Shown piece after piece: positions 37,061-49,420 of a stretch of 64,000 bases of DNA (its first letter is position 1; every line of letters begins with the position of its first letter). Both the position numbers and the translations under genes were made by a program. The notes beneath the pieces were generated by a model, which worked only from the letters and a program-made list of their open reading frames with translations, was not told the origin of the DNA and did not search any database. The stretch is from Pipra filicauda (Eukaryota > Chordata > Aves > Passeriformes > Pipridae): NCBI RefSeq assembly GCF_003945595.2, contig NW_024104376.1:3286001-3350000 (forward strand), in the 5' to 3' direction.

Positions 37061-38294
37061 GCAGAAAGCTGTTACAGAAAAAGGAAGGGGAAAACAGAAA
37101 TCATGAACAAAGCTGCCAAAATCCAGTGCCAGACTCCATTCTATATTTGAGAACCCCCTGACCAAGGCAGACCAGCTGTGAAAAATATGGTACAGAGGTG
37201 GTTCTCTGGAAGGTTTAGAGGGCCATATTTATCTGTAGGCTGATGGGAAGGCGAGGGTAGGAAGTCGGTACTACCACATCTTGTTTACTCAAAACGTCTG
37301 CTTTGACACTGGAGGATATTGTGTTCTGTAGGATGCAGGGGAAAGAGAAAGATGAAGGGGTGTTGCCATTGGAGCTTGGGAAATAATTTAGAAATAAAGG
37401 GATTTATTTAGTCATGCCTACTTTGTAATTTTTTACCATACCTCCCCTCATCCTCTGGCTTTCAATGAATTAGAGTGACAATTAGGAGCAACTCCTGGAC
37501 CACAAACCTGGAAGAATTGATCCCTGAACAAATGAGATTCCTTCAAATAGAACTTGCAACCAAAAGGGGCATTTTAGTGATGTTCATATTGAAACAGAAT
37601 AATCAACATGCCTTCAATGATTGTCCCATAGAAACTCAGGAGAAATCCAGGTCCAGACTCAGTCTGGCAAGAGTCTTCCTCAATGCTGTTCTCCATAGAT
37701 GCTGGTCCAGTGTAAAAGAAAGTTCAGTGTCTACATGCCCTCTTGCCTCAACAGTTCCTCAGCTATCTACTTTTTCTTACTGTCTGAAATAGATGGACAA
37801 ATCCATCTAATCTGTCTATTGTATTTTTAATGCACTCATTACTGAAGGATTTATTTTAGGCAACACGGCTTGTCTGTCTATGTGCTATTATCTGATCTAA
37901 CATCCGGAGGCAAAAGTTTTATTAGTCTGAATATAGCCAAGGCTGAGCACACTGTGGTTTCACTCAACTCACTCTTTTCCTCTGGGATGTATTTGCAGTG
38001 ACATTTCCCTTCTGATTACCATCATCAAGGAAAGACCTATTGTTTAAACAACAGCTGTAAAAAAATATTAGAGTATTATAATTGAATGTCACCCTAGGAT
38101 TATGTGCAGGTGCAAAAAGTGTTGTGGCTTTTTCATCATTCTTTATGAACCAAGCTTCCTAAGTTGACCATCAGAATTCAGTCCCTGCATCCTTGAACAC
38201 AGAGGAAGGGAAGATGACTTGCCTCAACAGGTCAGAGACTTCTGATTTGGACAAGATCCTGAGATTTCAGAGGGATCCAGGTGTCACTCCATGC
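37061..38294. other. Single-copy DNA, no gene seen
   Basis: A 105-codon open frame at 37475-37792 (plus) has no known domain. No repeat recognised. Confidence 0.5.
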
Positions 38295-39182
38295 CCTTGT
38301 AAAACAAGTACCTCTCCAGCTCTCTCATGGGCCCCCTTTAGGTACTGAAAGGTGCTATAAGATCTTCTCAGAGCTTTCTCTTCTCCAAGCTGAACAGCCC
38401 CAACTCTCCCAGTCTGTCTTCACAGCAGAAGTACTCTAGCTCCCTGATAATTTTTGTGGCCCTCTTTCTCATGAGCCAATGCCCTCAAGCCCTTCTCCCC
38501 AGGGTTAGTCTCAATCCATTCTCCACCCAGCCTGTATTTGTGCTTGAGACTGCCCTGACCTAAGTGCAGGATCTTGCACTTGACCTTGCTGAACTTCATG
38601 ATCTTCATGGGTCCCATTTGTCACACCTGTCCAGGTCCCTCTGGATGGCATCCCTTCCCTCCAGTGAGTCAACTGTACCACACAGCTTGATGGCATCCAC
38701 AAACTTGCTGAGGGTGCCCTCGATCCCACTGGCTATGTCACCAACAGAGATGTCAAACAGCACTGGTCCCAGTACTGACCCCCGAGGATGCCACTCACCA
38801 CTGGTCTCCACCTGGACACTGAGCCATAAGCCACAGCTCTTTGAGTACAGCCATCCAGCCCATTCCTTATCCACTGAGTGGTCCATCTGTCAAATCCATA
38901 TCTCTTCAGAGACAAGGATGTTTTGTGAGACAGTGTCAAATGCTTTGCACAAATCCAGGTAGATGGTGTCTAGAAGGCCACCAGATTTGTCGGGTACAAT
39001 TGGGTCTGAATCTTTCAAGCACAATTTGGCTGTCACCAATCACCTCCCTATTTTCCATGTGCCTTGTCATACTTTCCAGGAGGATCAGCTCCGTGGTCTT
39101 GTATGGGCATCAAGGTAAGACTGAATGGCCTGTAATTCCCTGCGTCTTACTTATTTTCTTTTTTAAAATTGGGGGTTATACT
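38295..39182 (-). mobile_element. CR1 LINE fragment: part of the RT domain and ORF2 tail, dead
   Basis: On the minus strand the translations show CR1 ORF2 words in order: 'GNYRP'-like near 39130, '[12 protein letters not shown]' near 38790, the catalytic region near 38692-38703, then 'KVKCKILHLGQGSLKHKYRL' near 38540-38600. The catalytic F-A-D-D box reads F-V-D-A, so one of the two essential aspartates is gone. The frame shifts several times. The 'ILHLGQ..GEKGL' segment jumps to the tail near 38465, implying an internal deletion of roughly 200 bp or more against other CR1 copies. Both the 5' part of ORF2 and the 3' terminus are missing. The open frames at 38564-38962 and 38841-39383 on the other strand are shadows. 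Confidence 0.93.
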
Positions 39183-40034
39183 TATAATTTATTTACCTAT
39201 ATACCTTTCATAGCTACAAACAGTCATTCATTAAACTTCCCAGTGTTGGCCTTGTACCTTGTCAGACTTCTTTATTCTGAAGTCCATAAATTCAGGGTGC
39301 CTTCCCTTCTCCTTGTCAAACACATAAACCACTTCCACTCACTGCTTTTGAGACCTGCCGCAAAACCAAAAGAATTCATCTAGAGACAGCAGATAGGATG
39401 GTATATGAAGTGTTCATCAAAGAGGGTTAAGGTGTGGAAACAGAGGTAGAAGTTAGCATTATTTACATGGATAGCTCTTCAGGGATGTCCAGTGCATTGC
39501 CTACGAGAGCAGCTGTGTTAAGCTTTCTAATGTCTAAGTGGCAACTGGGATATGTTTACACAAAATTGCAGTATTAACCAAATAAGCCCTCTGTTTCCTC
39601 TTCTTCTTCCTCCTTTAAGAAGGGAAGCCTGAGTAGTGCCAATTTCTTCTGGAATTCATAAAAGAAACAAAGCAGTTCTGAGGTTGAAATTTCTAGAAGT
39701 TGTGTGACATTTCTACTGGCAAACCAGGGCAGGACACCAGGGATCATGCTTAGCCTAGCAGGGATTTCTTCTTAAATATTTAGTTCCTTTTTTAGAACTT
39801 GAAATAGTTCCATCAATCCAATCCTGATATTGGAACATTCTTAAAACTTACTAAATACCAATCTTAGATTTTTGTTTTGAGTGGCTGTCAATTTATCCAA
39901 GATGGAGGTGCAAGGCACCTGCACCTTAAAACACTTGTCACAGCATCCTACAAAACTAAGGTGTTCTCACCCCCAGCTTCTGAGAATTTCTTGCTTAGTC
40001 TTTAGCACTGAGTCTAAGCTTCATCTGCTTTTTT
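39183..40034. other. Single-copy DNA, no gene seen
   Basis: No repeat family or gene recognised beyond the CR1 boundary. Confidence 0.5.
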
Positions 40035-40200
40035 GTCCAATTCAAAGTCATGACAGAGTGGTTTCAATGGGATTATTTTCCAAGGAGTTAAAAAATTTTT
40101 CAGAGTTCACATCAAAGTCCATGGAAAGAGCAGATTGTACAATCAGATTAAATGATATAAAGGCCCCTTCTGGTCTTAAAATTTGCATTTGCTAGAAATT
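40035..40200 (+). mobile_element. Possible ancient CR1-type 3' end
   Basis: 'gattaaatgatataaaggcc' followed by 'ccttctggtcttaaaattt' resembles the terminal phrase of old sauropsid CR1 elements ('gatcataatggtcccttctggccttaaa..'). Upstream 'gttcacatcaaagtccatgg' is compatible with, but does not prove, the preceding segment. Low confidence. Confidence 0.35.
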
Positions 40201-43200
40201 GTCAGCTGTAAGTCAAATATCACAACAGAACTGTTCAGGTGAAGACTAGAAGTGAATTTGTAGGTCATCAAGGTAGACAAGTCAGGGGGTTATATAAATT
40301 AAAATTAATTTTAAAGTTGGTCCAGAAGGTGACCAACTGCATGACTTGTGAGGGAACACCTCATGTCATGTGCTTGCCCATTACTCTTTCTGTCTAAGAG
40401 GGAATTTAACCCAAAACTAGTAAAGCAATGTAAATAGTGTGTAAAATAAGCAAGTTGTAGAATGGTGCCTATGGTTAATAGGAATATACAAACACACAAG
40501 GACGCAGTTCCAGGCTAAGGAATGAAAGGAAACACACATAAAAAGTTTCTGCCCTGTTACTTTGAGTTGAGCTATATTTAAAACAACTGGTGATACTATT
40601 CATCATCAGGAAGAATCAGGAGATGGGTTAATGGAGGAAATTAATGTCCATCAGGCAAAGGCCAGGAGTTTCCTTTTGCTTAAGCACAGCTGAGAAAATA
40701 TCATGGTAATGTTATCTTTCATACAAGCAAACAGCTCTGAGAGTGACTGACCATTCAGAAACCAGCTACCTGTGGAAACTGTCTGTCTGCAGATTTTCTA
40801 TGCACTTTAGCATTTCCCAGTGTAAATTAAGGATGCTCAAATCAATAATAATACTGATATTATCACAAGAAGTGACAAAACTATGTTTTTCAACTAAATA
40901 AGTTAAACCTGCATAGAAACAGATACACTATATTATTTGTAGGAATTAGAACAAACGGCAGTTCTGTGTGGTGCTTTTACTAAGTCTCATGATAGGCATC
41001 TTTACCCAGCTGAGAAAAAGGCAGACTTCCTTGAGTTAATCTCACGCTCAGAGGATAAAGATCCCAAAAGAAACCCTGCCAGAAACAGCCGCAATTGTCA
41101 CAGGAATAGAGGAGACATACAGAAGTTGCTACAAAGGCTGTGTTTTGCTTAAGATTTTAGGCACAGGAATGTAATCTTTGAAGAAAACATCTCTCTTGGA
41201 AGTAAACAGTCAAAACAAAGATAGCCATAATAATAAAAATGTCTTTGACTGTGCTAATTTGCAGATGCTGGTAAAGAGAAATCTATTTTCAGGAAAGGGA
41301 GGTGACAAAAGAAGGGCATGGAAAACCTTTCATGTGGAAAGAGATTGAAATGAACACGTGCATGAGAAAGGAAAAGAACAAAGGGCACTCAACCAAATTA
41401 AAAGGTAGGATATGCAAAACCACTCAGGGAACTACCACTTTTCACACCATGGGCAGTCAAACCGTGGGATCCAAGCTTGCAAGTTTTCCTTGAGACCTAA
41501 AATGCAAAGGCCCCACTTGACTGGACATTTGTATGACTAACAATAATAATTGGAATTACATAATACTGAGGAGTAGTGAATTTTGGAAAGACTATTAAAT
41601 GCCCTATTTTGGGGATGAAGCTGATCTCTTCTTTAACAGCAGACAAGTTCTCTGTGTCTTCATTTTTGTAGCACAGGTCGAGAGTGCAGATTATTTCACA
41701 CTGGCCTACTGAAAGCATTTTCCATAGCTACCTTGACTATAAAGCATTTTGGACTAATCACTACCACTGTGCAAATATTTTTTGATTCACTAGCACTTCT
41801 GAAGCCATTACAGAAGTAATTTTTTTTCAACTATCTTCCAATCCAAATTTATTCTGTTCCCAAGCAGCTTTTTCTAATAAAATCTAAGAACTTCTAAGAA
41901 TTTCTCAATGAGAAATCAATTCAATTCAAGAGAAATAAAAGCAGTTTGAAAATGTCACCCAAAAAATAGTATTAAAAAAATCATATTTTCTTAGTTCATT
42001 ATAATCTACAACTCAGAAAAGTTGAGGGAAGTTGGAGAACAGTTTGGCACTTCCCAAATAATAGGTTTTTTTCTGGACTTCTTGCTAGCTGGAGAAAAAG
42101 AAAACCTTGCATCTGATCCCAGATGTGAACAACTACATTTCAGTCCACCTGTAAGGAACCTTTGAAGAGCTGCATGAGCTCAAAAATATGAAAAGAAAAA
42201 TGCATGAATATGGAGCAGCACAGATCTCTGTCCTATGCCTATACCAGGGGCAAAAAAAAAGGCATCTGCTGACCAACAAATCTGATAATTCATCGTCCAC
42301 TCTCCTACTAACACTAATCTACTGAAGAATTAACTTTCCTGTGCTGTATACAACCTTTCCAGACTGCTATGGAGATGACATCTGGGATGTCAAAGTTTAG
42401 TTTATTGGGATCCTGTAATGTCAGAGACAGTTACTTGGTTGGTTGTTTTTTAGCTGAGATCATTACATGGCTCTGGGAAAAACAGTTCATAGAGCAGGGA
42501 TTTGGACTAGGCAAAGTTAGGGAATATTTTTAGAATTAGCATCTTTTGTACCCAGTGATATTCGTCATATATTTTTAGCTCCGTTAAACCTTAAGGAAGA
42601 AAAGAGGAGTGTCTCTACATGTATAGCATAGAGTCCTATGAACTTTTTTCTGATTGTTTGGATTTTATTAGTGCAGAAGAGAGAGTAGTCTCTCCATGCT
42701 TAAAGTGTTAAGCAGCACCCAAAAACTTTGAGCCTATGCATCAAAACTGCCTTCACAATTCTTCATTTGCTTTAAGGTACAGTCTTCATTTGCAAGAACC
42801 TTTTTAACCAGTTCATTTCATATCAAAGACATACAACAAAACTAGCAGGCCTGTTAGTGTTGGTTGAATTGTATCAGTTTTTCTGATCCTTCTTGCCTAA
42901 ACTGAATATAAATAAGTAGAATTATACCATAGTTTTTTCTGCTTCATTGTTTACCCTGAGTTGGTATTGAGTTTTGGCATCCAGTAGAATAACATCTAAC
43001 AATATCCAAAAACCATAAAATATATGAATTGCACTATTCAAAATAAAAAAAGTTATTATTTTCTTTAGTGAGATGTTACTATATATGTGAATTTATATGT
43101 ATATATAAACACAGCCTCACACACATTTATATAGTAATCTTCCTTCACAAAAAAAAAAAATTAACTATTTCATTTTTGATGATAAACAAAAATTAGGTCA

Positions 43201-45018
43201 AACTCGTTAGCCGCTATCAGACATGCAAGGGCTAGTTCCTACTGCTGCTCCTCAATTAAAACCATGCATGTTATCAGTTCCCAGGTTATAAGTGGATCTT
43301 TTTGCATTTCCACATACCAGCTCTCTTTGCTACCCCAAGCAGGTAAGCACATTGCCACCAATGGTGGAAAGGACTTTGTTTCCTCTGTCTTATTTAGCCA
43401 GTAAACTCTTAGACTCCTTCACTCAGCAGCTAAGCACGACCCTGACCCAGTGCTGCAGTGCCAAGAGGGGAGCCAAGATGTGAGCAGAAGGGAACTGAGC
43501 AGACCTGGTATGTGCTGGGCTAGCACAGACTGATGCCTACAGGACCCTTCCCTGTCATTTCATTGCCCATTCTGGTCATATGTCTTTTGAGGCAGACAGG
43601 AATGGTTTTGCATAAGATCAGGGAATGTTTGAGGCATCTGGTGAATAATAGTGACAGCACAGTAATTTCAGAAAACTTGCAGCTTCAGAATTTTTTTTTC
43701 AAATTTAGTTTCTTTTTTAAAAGCAGATTTGTAAGATTAGTCCTAGGTTTAGTCTCTCTATATTATTCAAGAGAACATATATCTGGTGATTGCTCCTAGG
43801 TAATCATTATAATCCTCTGAACATTAAATGCCTTGGCTCAACCCAGTAATAAAATTAAATTCAACATGTGTCACCAGAATATACCTTTGAAAATAAACAA
43901 CAGGGTTGAAGATTTAATGTATTCTTTACAGCAATGAATACTAGTGCTTTAGAGACTTAACTATTAGTTTGAACATATTAAAAATATCGAAGTGGCGTCC
44001 TTGGAGTGAGAAGGGAAAAGGTAGATATCATTACCTTTTTGGAATCACTCCTGAAAATCCGTGAGGTTTTGTCTTTCAAGTGTCAAAGAGGTTTTTGGAA
44101 ATGGCTGGTCTCATGGCAGAAACCACAGCTTTGGAAAGAGCTGGAGCTCTTCAAGATGTGAAAGTCACAGCTGCTCATGACCCTGTGTAGTCAGAGCTGC
44201 TACCCCATAGCAGAGGCACCAGAAGGTGTGGGGTGAAAGTCACCCTCAGCCAGCAGAATCCTTGAGTCCCATGGCAGCAGTTCCCACTGAACCAACCAAG
44301 TGCTCACCAAAGCAAAGTGTGCTTATGAACAGGGCATGGATGCAGAAAGCTGCAGTCACCTCCAACCACACCAGATAAGGGCTCACTGGAAAGCTTTACT
44401 GTGCCTCACATCACTCACGTGTTTCTGAAAAGGATGGCTCCTAGAAAATGGATTAAGGTGCTTCTTGATAACATCGCTTCCCCCATTTCAGCTCTGGCCT
44501 GGAGGCATTATGGCTATGCAGTGTTTTTGCTCTTTTACAAAAAGCAGTTGTGCAACCAAATTTCTGCTTTACTATTTGGAAGAAGCATTTGGCTGCTGTG
44601 ACTAGGTTACAGCCAGGGTGTGCATGGTGAGGGCAGTAAAAGTGTGGTACAGAAAAGGTTTATGATGGAATTAATGTGGTGGAAAGGCAGGATGAGCAAT
44701 TTTTTTTGCAGCCTTGTACAGATGCTAACATCATCTGATTTTAAATACGGCACACATGCTTTATCCTCTTCTACTTCTGTATTTGCTTTAGTTACGTCAA
44801 ATACATGTTATTAAGGCCACAATTATGCTTGGTGATGTCAGATAAAGCATTGGTGTGTCATTGCTTCTAAATCTGTCTGTCTTTTAGTAACTGGGTATCA
44901 GGTGTACTGGGCCAATTTCAGGGCCCTCCTGAGCCCTGCCTGTCCTCCTCACAGATCCAACATCACTCTCAGTGCCAAAATACTGTATTAAGAACAATGA
45001 ACAAAAGGAAGCCTGACC

Positions 45019-45050
45019 AAGAAGGTTCTTTATCAAGAAGATTCTTTATC
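45019..45050. repeat. 16-bp tandem duplication
   Basis: 'aagaaggttctttatc' is followed at once by 'aagaagattctttatc', with one mismatch. Confidence 0.9.
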
Positions 45051-45610
45051 AGGAGATGTGCACATCAAGATTCCCAGATAGCACTCTTATTGGCAGCTAT
45101 TTCTGCAAGGTTAAAGCTGAAAGAGAGTAGAGCAAGTTATGTAGGTACAAGAGAGGAAGAGAAAAAAATCAAACTAAACCAACATTAGAGATGGTGTTTT
45201 CCAAGTTTGTGAAGACCCTTTGTGAACTCTGGATGCCTCAAACCAAAGGGATCTGTGTCCGCTTCAGGGGACTTGCAGCCGTGCCTGCTTAACCTGATGT
45301 GCAGGCTGACCTGGAGTTACCTCTGGTGGGAAATAAAAGATAACCATCCCAATTTATGTAGCTGGTTAAGGATCATAATCCCATCTCATGGATCAGGCAC
45401 ATGGGCTGGGAAGGCTGTGATGAGCAGCTAGAGGGCTGCCTTACTCTCACCAGGAACAGCCATTTTTCCAGGGGACATTGGATGGTGCCGCTTGTTAAAA
45501 TATCTGTACTCCAGTACCTCAGTAATGACTGACAGGCACAACAATTGTGAATGGTCATTCCTTACCCATCAGCCTTAAAATACATATTTTTCTTTAAAAA
45601 CTGATTAAGA

Positions 45611-45648
45611 TGTTTAGAAGCACTAGGCGTGTTTAGAAGCACTGGGCG
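45611..45648. repeat. 19-bp tandem duplication
   Basis: 'tgtttagaagcactaggcg' is followed at once by 'tgtttagaagcactgggcg', with one mismatch. Confidence 0.92.
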
Positions 45649-46229
45649 TAAACATAGATTTAAGTAGTTTAAGTCATATTTTAATTTGAATCTATTTTCT
45701 GCAAGAACTTGTGTTATATTTTTGCTTGTTTTCTGCATCAATTAGACTTGAGGTGAGGAAAAATTACAAACTCTTGCTAAATTTCTCTGTTACAGAGCTC
45801 AGTTCAATGCTCAGCTCAGCTATGTCTGAACTGTATGATAACAATGGCAGCATTCAAGTCCTCTGGTATTTAAAGGGTATTTCATCTGTCAATGAAGGGA
45901 GGGAAATCTTAATTTTTAAAAGGCTGTCTTTTCCTCACTCCACCTGATTCATCATCTTGCTATACTCTGCTTAATAATGAGAGTATTTTCTATAGGAAGC
46001 AGAAGCAGCATTATTATATTTTTGTCAAAACCCAATCACTTTTTTTATTATTACATAGGCTTCAGCTGCCTGTTTGAAACATCTCTGCAGAGAGCAGATA
46101 TCTGTTATAATTCACTATAACACCAGGTAATTCCTATTCAGAATATGTGATTTATAGCTAAGAGATCTGACAGCCTGTTGGACTAGGAAGAATCCAGACT
46201 AAATTCAACAGAGGTTGTGCAAATTGTTA

Positions 46230-46450
46230 ACTTATGGGACCATTTCCTTCTCTACTTCTCCCTATTCAGTTTTTACTTTCTTTTATTTTTTCTCTTATTT
46301 TGCGACTTTCCCTCTTTCTTATTGTAAGTTCCTTAAATCAGGGATCAAGTCTTTCTAGAAGTTAAGAGAGTGCCTGACCCATCAACACCTGGACTCCCCA
46401 TGAGTCTATTCAATGCTATCAAAATCATGGAGCTGTAATACCACCCCCTA
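46230..46450 (+). mobile_element. MIR/CORE-SINE-like remnant
   Basis: 'attgtaagttccttaaatca' followed by 'gggatcaagtctttct', 'gagagtgcctgacccatc' and 'tggactccccatgagtc' follows a plus-strand MIR-like 3' body ('attgtaagctctttggggcagggaccgtctt..acagtgcctagcacaat'). Strongly diverged. Confidence 0.42.
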
Positions 46451-48149
46451 CCACACCAGTAGTGTATGTTATTAAAAGCTTTCAAAATGCCTTAAAAAGG
46501 AACAAAGGGAGGAATGGACCACAGAAACCCACCACAGACTGCCCATTAGGCTGGCTTGGAATACACTAGTGCTCTAGTGTGCAACAGCCATTGAGCCCTG
46601 TTTGCCTCCTGTAAGAAGAAAAAGGCAGCACTTCATCCTGAAGACAACCCAGTGCAAGAAACACTCCTCAAAAAGTCCACACGCACTAAAGTGATTTGTT
46701 TCAGCTGCCACCCATGACTGCTTTTGCTAGAACAAGGGCATGTTCTCCACTTCTACAACTAGCTCTGACTCATCACAGGCATTAAAACACAATGAGTAAC
46801 ATTCAAAAAAAGAAAAATCCAAAGCCTACATTTACATATATTGCACTCACTGAACTGTGCTCACTTATTTGTGCACTGACCAAGATCCTTTTTCCTGCAG
46901 TAGGCACGGGGGCAAAGAGATGACATAGCAGAGAAGGGCAGGTCAGAGCTAAACTCCAGCAGGTGCTTTGAATGCAGTGAAAATGAAAACTCCTTGCAAG
47001 ACTGGGCTAATTTACCAGAACCCTCTTTTAGTAGACTACCAAATCATTTATTCCAAAAATATTGACCTGTTCTGCCCCAGTGCTCTGGAACAATATATCT
47101 TCAGTCATTTTTTAAGAATTTGTAGCATGTGGGAAGTTTTTCTTTGTTTGTCCTGTTCTGATGCTTTCAATCAGAGTCATAATGCCTCATTTTAGGGAGG
47201 AAAAAAAACAAAAACAAAAAAACCCAACCAAACAAAAAGTACCCAGCCCACAGAGAATGTATTTAATGGAACTAAAAGGAAACTTTTGCAAAATTCCCCT
47301 GAGAAAACTTCAGAATACTCAGTTTTACTCCTATTTGGAATGAGACAAACCCTGTAGATCATTCCTGAAAAAAATCCCTTCTCAGTCATACTACCAGGCA
47401 CAGTGGACATCACTCCAGTTATGCAGGAGTCACTTGATAAAGGACATGAATTCACACCCTGGATTTCTTCATGTCTTTCAACCATCAGCAGAATTATGGC
47501 CACATGCCCACGCAACACCAGGCAGCTGTTCAGAAGTGGAAAAATATATCGGTGCTTAACAGAAGAAATAAAATTGATGGACTATCAGAAGCCAGTCATA
47601 ATTGCTTTGTATTAATACCTCTGCTTTCTCTGTAATTGCCATTAGTGACTGCACTTGGTCCCAGACCCAGCCCCAGTCCTGCATCTTTCTGTAAGGTGGT
47701 ACTTCTAGCAAGATGTCAGATTTTCCTCTTCTACAATGCTGGAAAACTGGGATGCAGGCAGTCCTCGGGCTCTCCAATTGAGCAGAAGCAAGGCTTGCAT
47801 CTTTGGTTGGATCATGACAGCCAGACAGTGACTTTTTTTTCTTGTATGTTTTTTGATCCTGGCAAATTAGCTTCCATGCAATAGGGAATAATATTATCAA
47901 TTTTGGCTACTGTAGGGTGTGGAGTCACACACTGTGTTAAAAACTGCATAATGAAAATGATCATCAGAATTATTTTAAACAGATTAAGCTATTGCCAATT
48001 GCTAATTCTCTCTGAATTGAACAAAGCTTTAGTAACCCCTTTGAAAGAGCAAAGAGGTTCAAAATCTTCCATCATTTCCTTGAGTAACTTAAACAAAATC
48101 TGAGCTGGAAGAGAAGGATGTTGCAAAAAGACACCTCTTCATATAAGCA
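46451..48149. other. Single-copy DNA, no gene seen
   Basis: Open frames of 108-114 codons on the minus strand (47192-47518, 47556-47900) overlap plus-strand frames and lack known domains. An A-rich patch is at about 47202-47225. Confidence 0.5.
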
Positions 48150-48540
48150 GAAAAGACTTGAATGGGTTAAGCCATATCTGGCTGAGTCCCAACAGACATA
48201 AAAATCACCTGTGCCTGCTCTGAAATAAATCAGTGTCCTTTTCTGCTGCTGCCGTTGTCTGGAAATAATGCAAATGCAATGGGCCTGCAGTGACATTGTG
48301 CCGCACTCGAAGGATACACATAATAAATTGTCCCCTAATACTGTTAAAGAGACATTTTCGTCTTACTCAGTAGCTTTTGAGGTTGAACTGTGCTACTTAC
48401 TCGTTGAGGATTGTGATATGGTGTCATGTCATTCTGCTTTATTATTCGTTTAGCCTCTTACTGCTTATATGCACATTTGTTTCTTGAGTTTAAAAATGCA
48501 TTTTACTGCTTACAGTCAATGATAGCGTGTTTGCTGGCAT
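48150..48540. promoter_or_regulatory. Candidate conserved non-coding element
   Basis: Non-repetitive, information-rich sequence with a perfect POU octamer ATGCAAAT at 48268-48275. Nearby are E-box 'cacctg' (about 48208), CpGs in 'gtgccgcactcgaaggat' and 'ttttcgtcttactcag', and several ATTA/TAAT words including 'tattattcgtttagcc'. No transposon signature. The texture strongly recalls a vertebrate enhancer, but this rests on reading only. Confidence 0.32.
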
Positions 48541-49128
48541 GCAGGAAAAAAGCAGGGAGTTTTCTTTCCATTTTGTTGCTGTCGTTTTAGTCATTTCTCT
48601 CCAATAGCAGCTGGAACACATAGTAGATTCATATGATTTGGTTCTACTGCATTCATCATTTGGAAAAATGCACAGCTGTGTTAAAGGAAGACAGAAAGAA
48701 TTTGTCTGCCCAGCAGGAGGCTATTGCTGTTCCATAATTGTTTGCTAAAAGGAAACTGGAATAAAAATAGAGGTAAATGGGTATCGGTGTCAATCCAATC
48801 CATCAAAATGAGTTTAACTGACTGGGGAGTCACAGCTAAGTGGCCGGATGCAAAAGCTGGTGAACCCAAGATGAAAGAAAATAATTAACCACTTCAAATA
48901 TTTTACATCTTTAAAATTATATCTGATTGCATCATCTTCTGCACACACAAAAAATTAGTAGAGCTATCAGCAAGGCATTTCCTAATATCCAGCGAATAAA
49001 GTCAAGTAAGAACAACCATATAAGGGCAGTGATAAGCAGAAGTTTAAACTACAGAGCACAGTTATACTTGGTTTTATTTTGGTTGGTTTTGTCATTAAGT
49101 TTCCCAAATGCCCTGTTCTGTCCCAAAA
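48541..49128. other. Single-copy DNA, no gene seen
   Basis: AT-rich unique sequence leading into the purine-rich array. No gene recognised. Confidence 0.5.
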
Positions 49129-49262
49129 TGGAAAGGGAAGGGAAGGGAAGATAAGAAGAAGAGAAGAGAAGAGAAGAGGAAGAGGAAGAGGAAGAGGAAG
49201 AGGAAGAGGAAGAGGAAGAGGAAGAGGAAGAGGAAGAGGAAGAGGAAGAGGAAGAGGAAGAG
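49129..49262. repeat. Polypurine array, (GGAAGA)n core
   Basis: A 'gaaaggg/aaggg' lead-in and imperfect 'gaagaga' units pass into a nearly perfect GGAAGA hexamer array from about 49178 to 49262. The plus strand is essentially all purine. Open frames across it translate to Arg-Lys/Arg-Gly strings on the plus strand and Leu/Phe/Pro strings on the minus strand; these are repeat artefacts, not proteins. Homopurine mirror repeats can adopt triplex (H-DNA) structure. Confidence 0.95.
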
Positions 49263-49263
49263 A

Positions 49264-49301
49264 GGGGAGGGATGGGAGGGTAGGGGAGGAGAGGGGGAGG
49301 G
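49264..49301 (+). other. G-quadruplex-type motif
   Basis: Six runs of three to five G (49264-49267, 49269-49271, 49274-49276, 49278-49280, 49283-49286, 49293-49297), plus a further GGG at 49299-49301, are mostly separated by loops of one or two bases. This satisfies the standard G3+N1-7 quadruplex pattern with runs to spare. Folding is predicted from pattern, not shown. Confidence 0.75.
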
Positions 49302-49320
49302 TATGGAGTGCAGGCGGGAG

Positions 49321-49420
49321 GAGAAAATCAAAGAAAAGAAGAGAAAAGAAAAGAAAAGAAAAGAAAAGAAAAGAAAAGAAAAGAAAAGAAAAGAAAAGAA
49401 AAGAAAAAAAGAAAAGAAAA
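49321..49420. repeat. (AAAAG)n pentamer array
   Basis: About 100 bp of near-perfect AAAAG units, continuing the purine-only strand bias of the preceding hexamer array. Confidence 0.95.

Larger units (their letters stand above)
40201..46229. other. Single-copy DNA, no gene seen
   Basis: A long AT-rich stretch. Small features are an AT-rich run at about 43076-43115 ('tatatgtatatata'), an A-run at 43148-43160, a 16-bp duplication at 45019-45050 and a 19-bp duplication at 45611-45648. A GC-richer part at 44100-44400 shows no recognisable family. All open frames are under 90 codons with no known domain. Confidence 0.45.

Noticed and set aside
38564..39383. 132- and 180-codon plus-strand open frames
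   Set aside because: They are antisense shadows of a minus-strand CR1 fragment.
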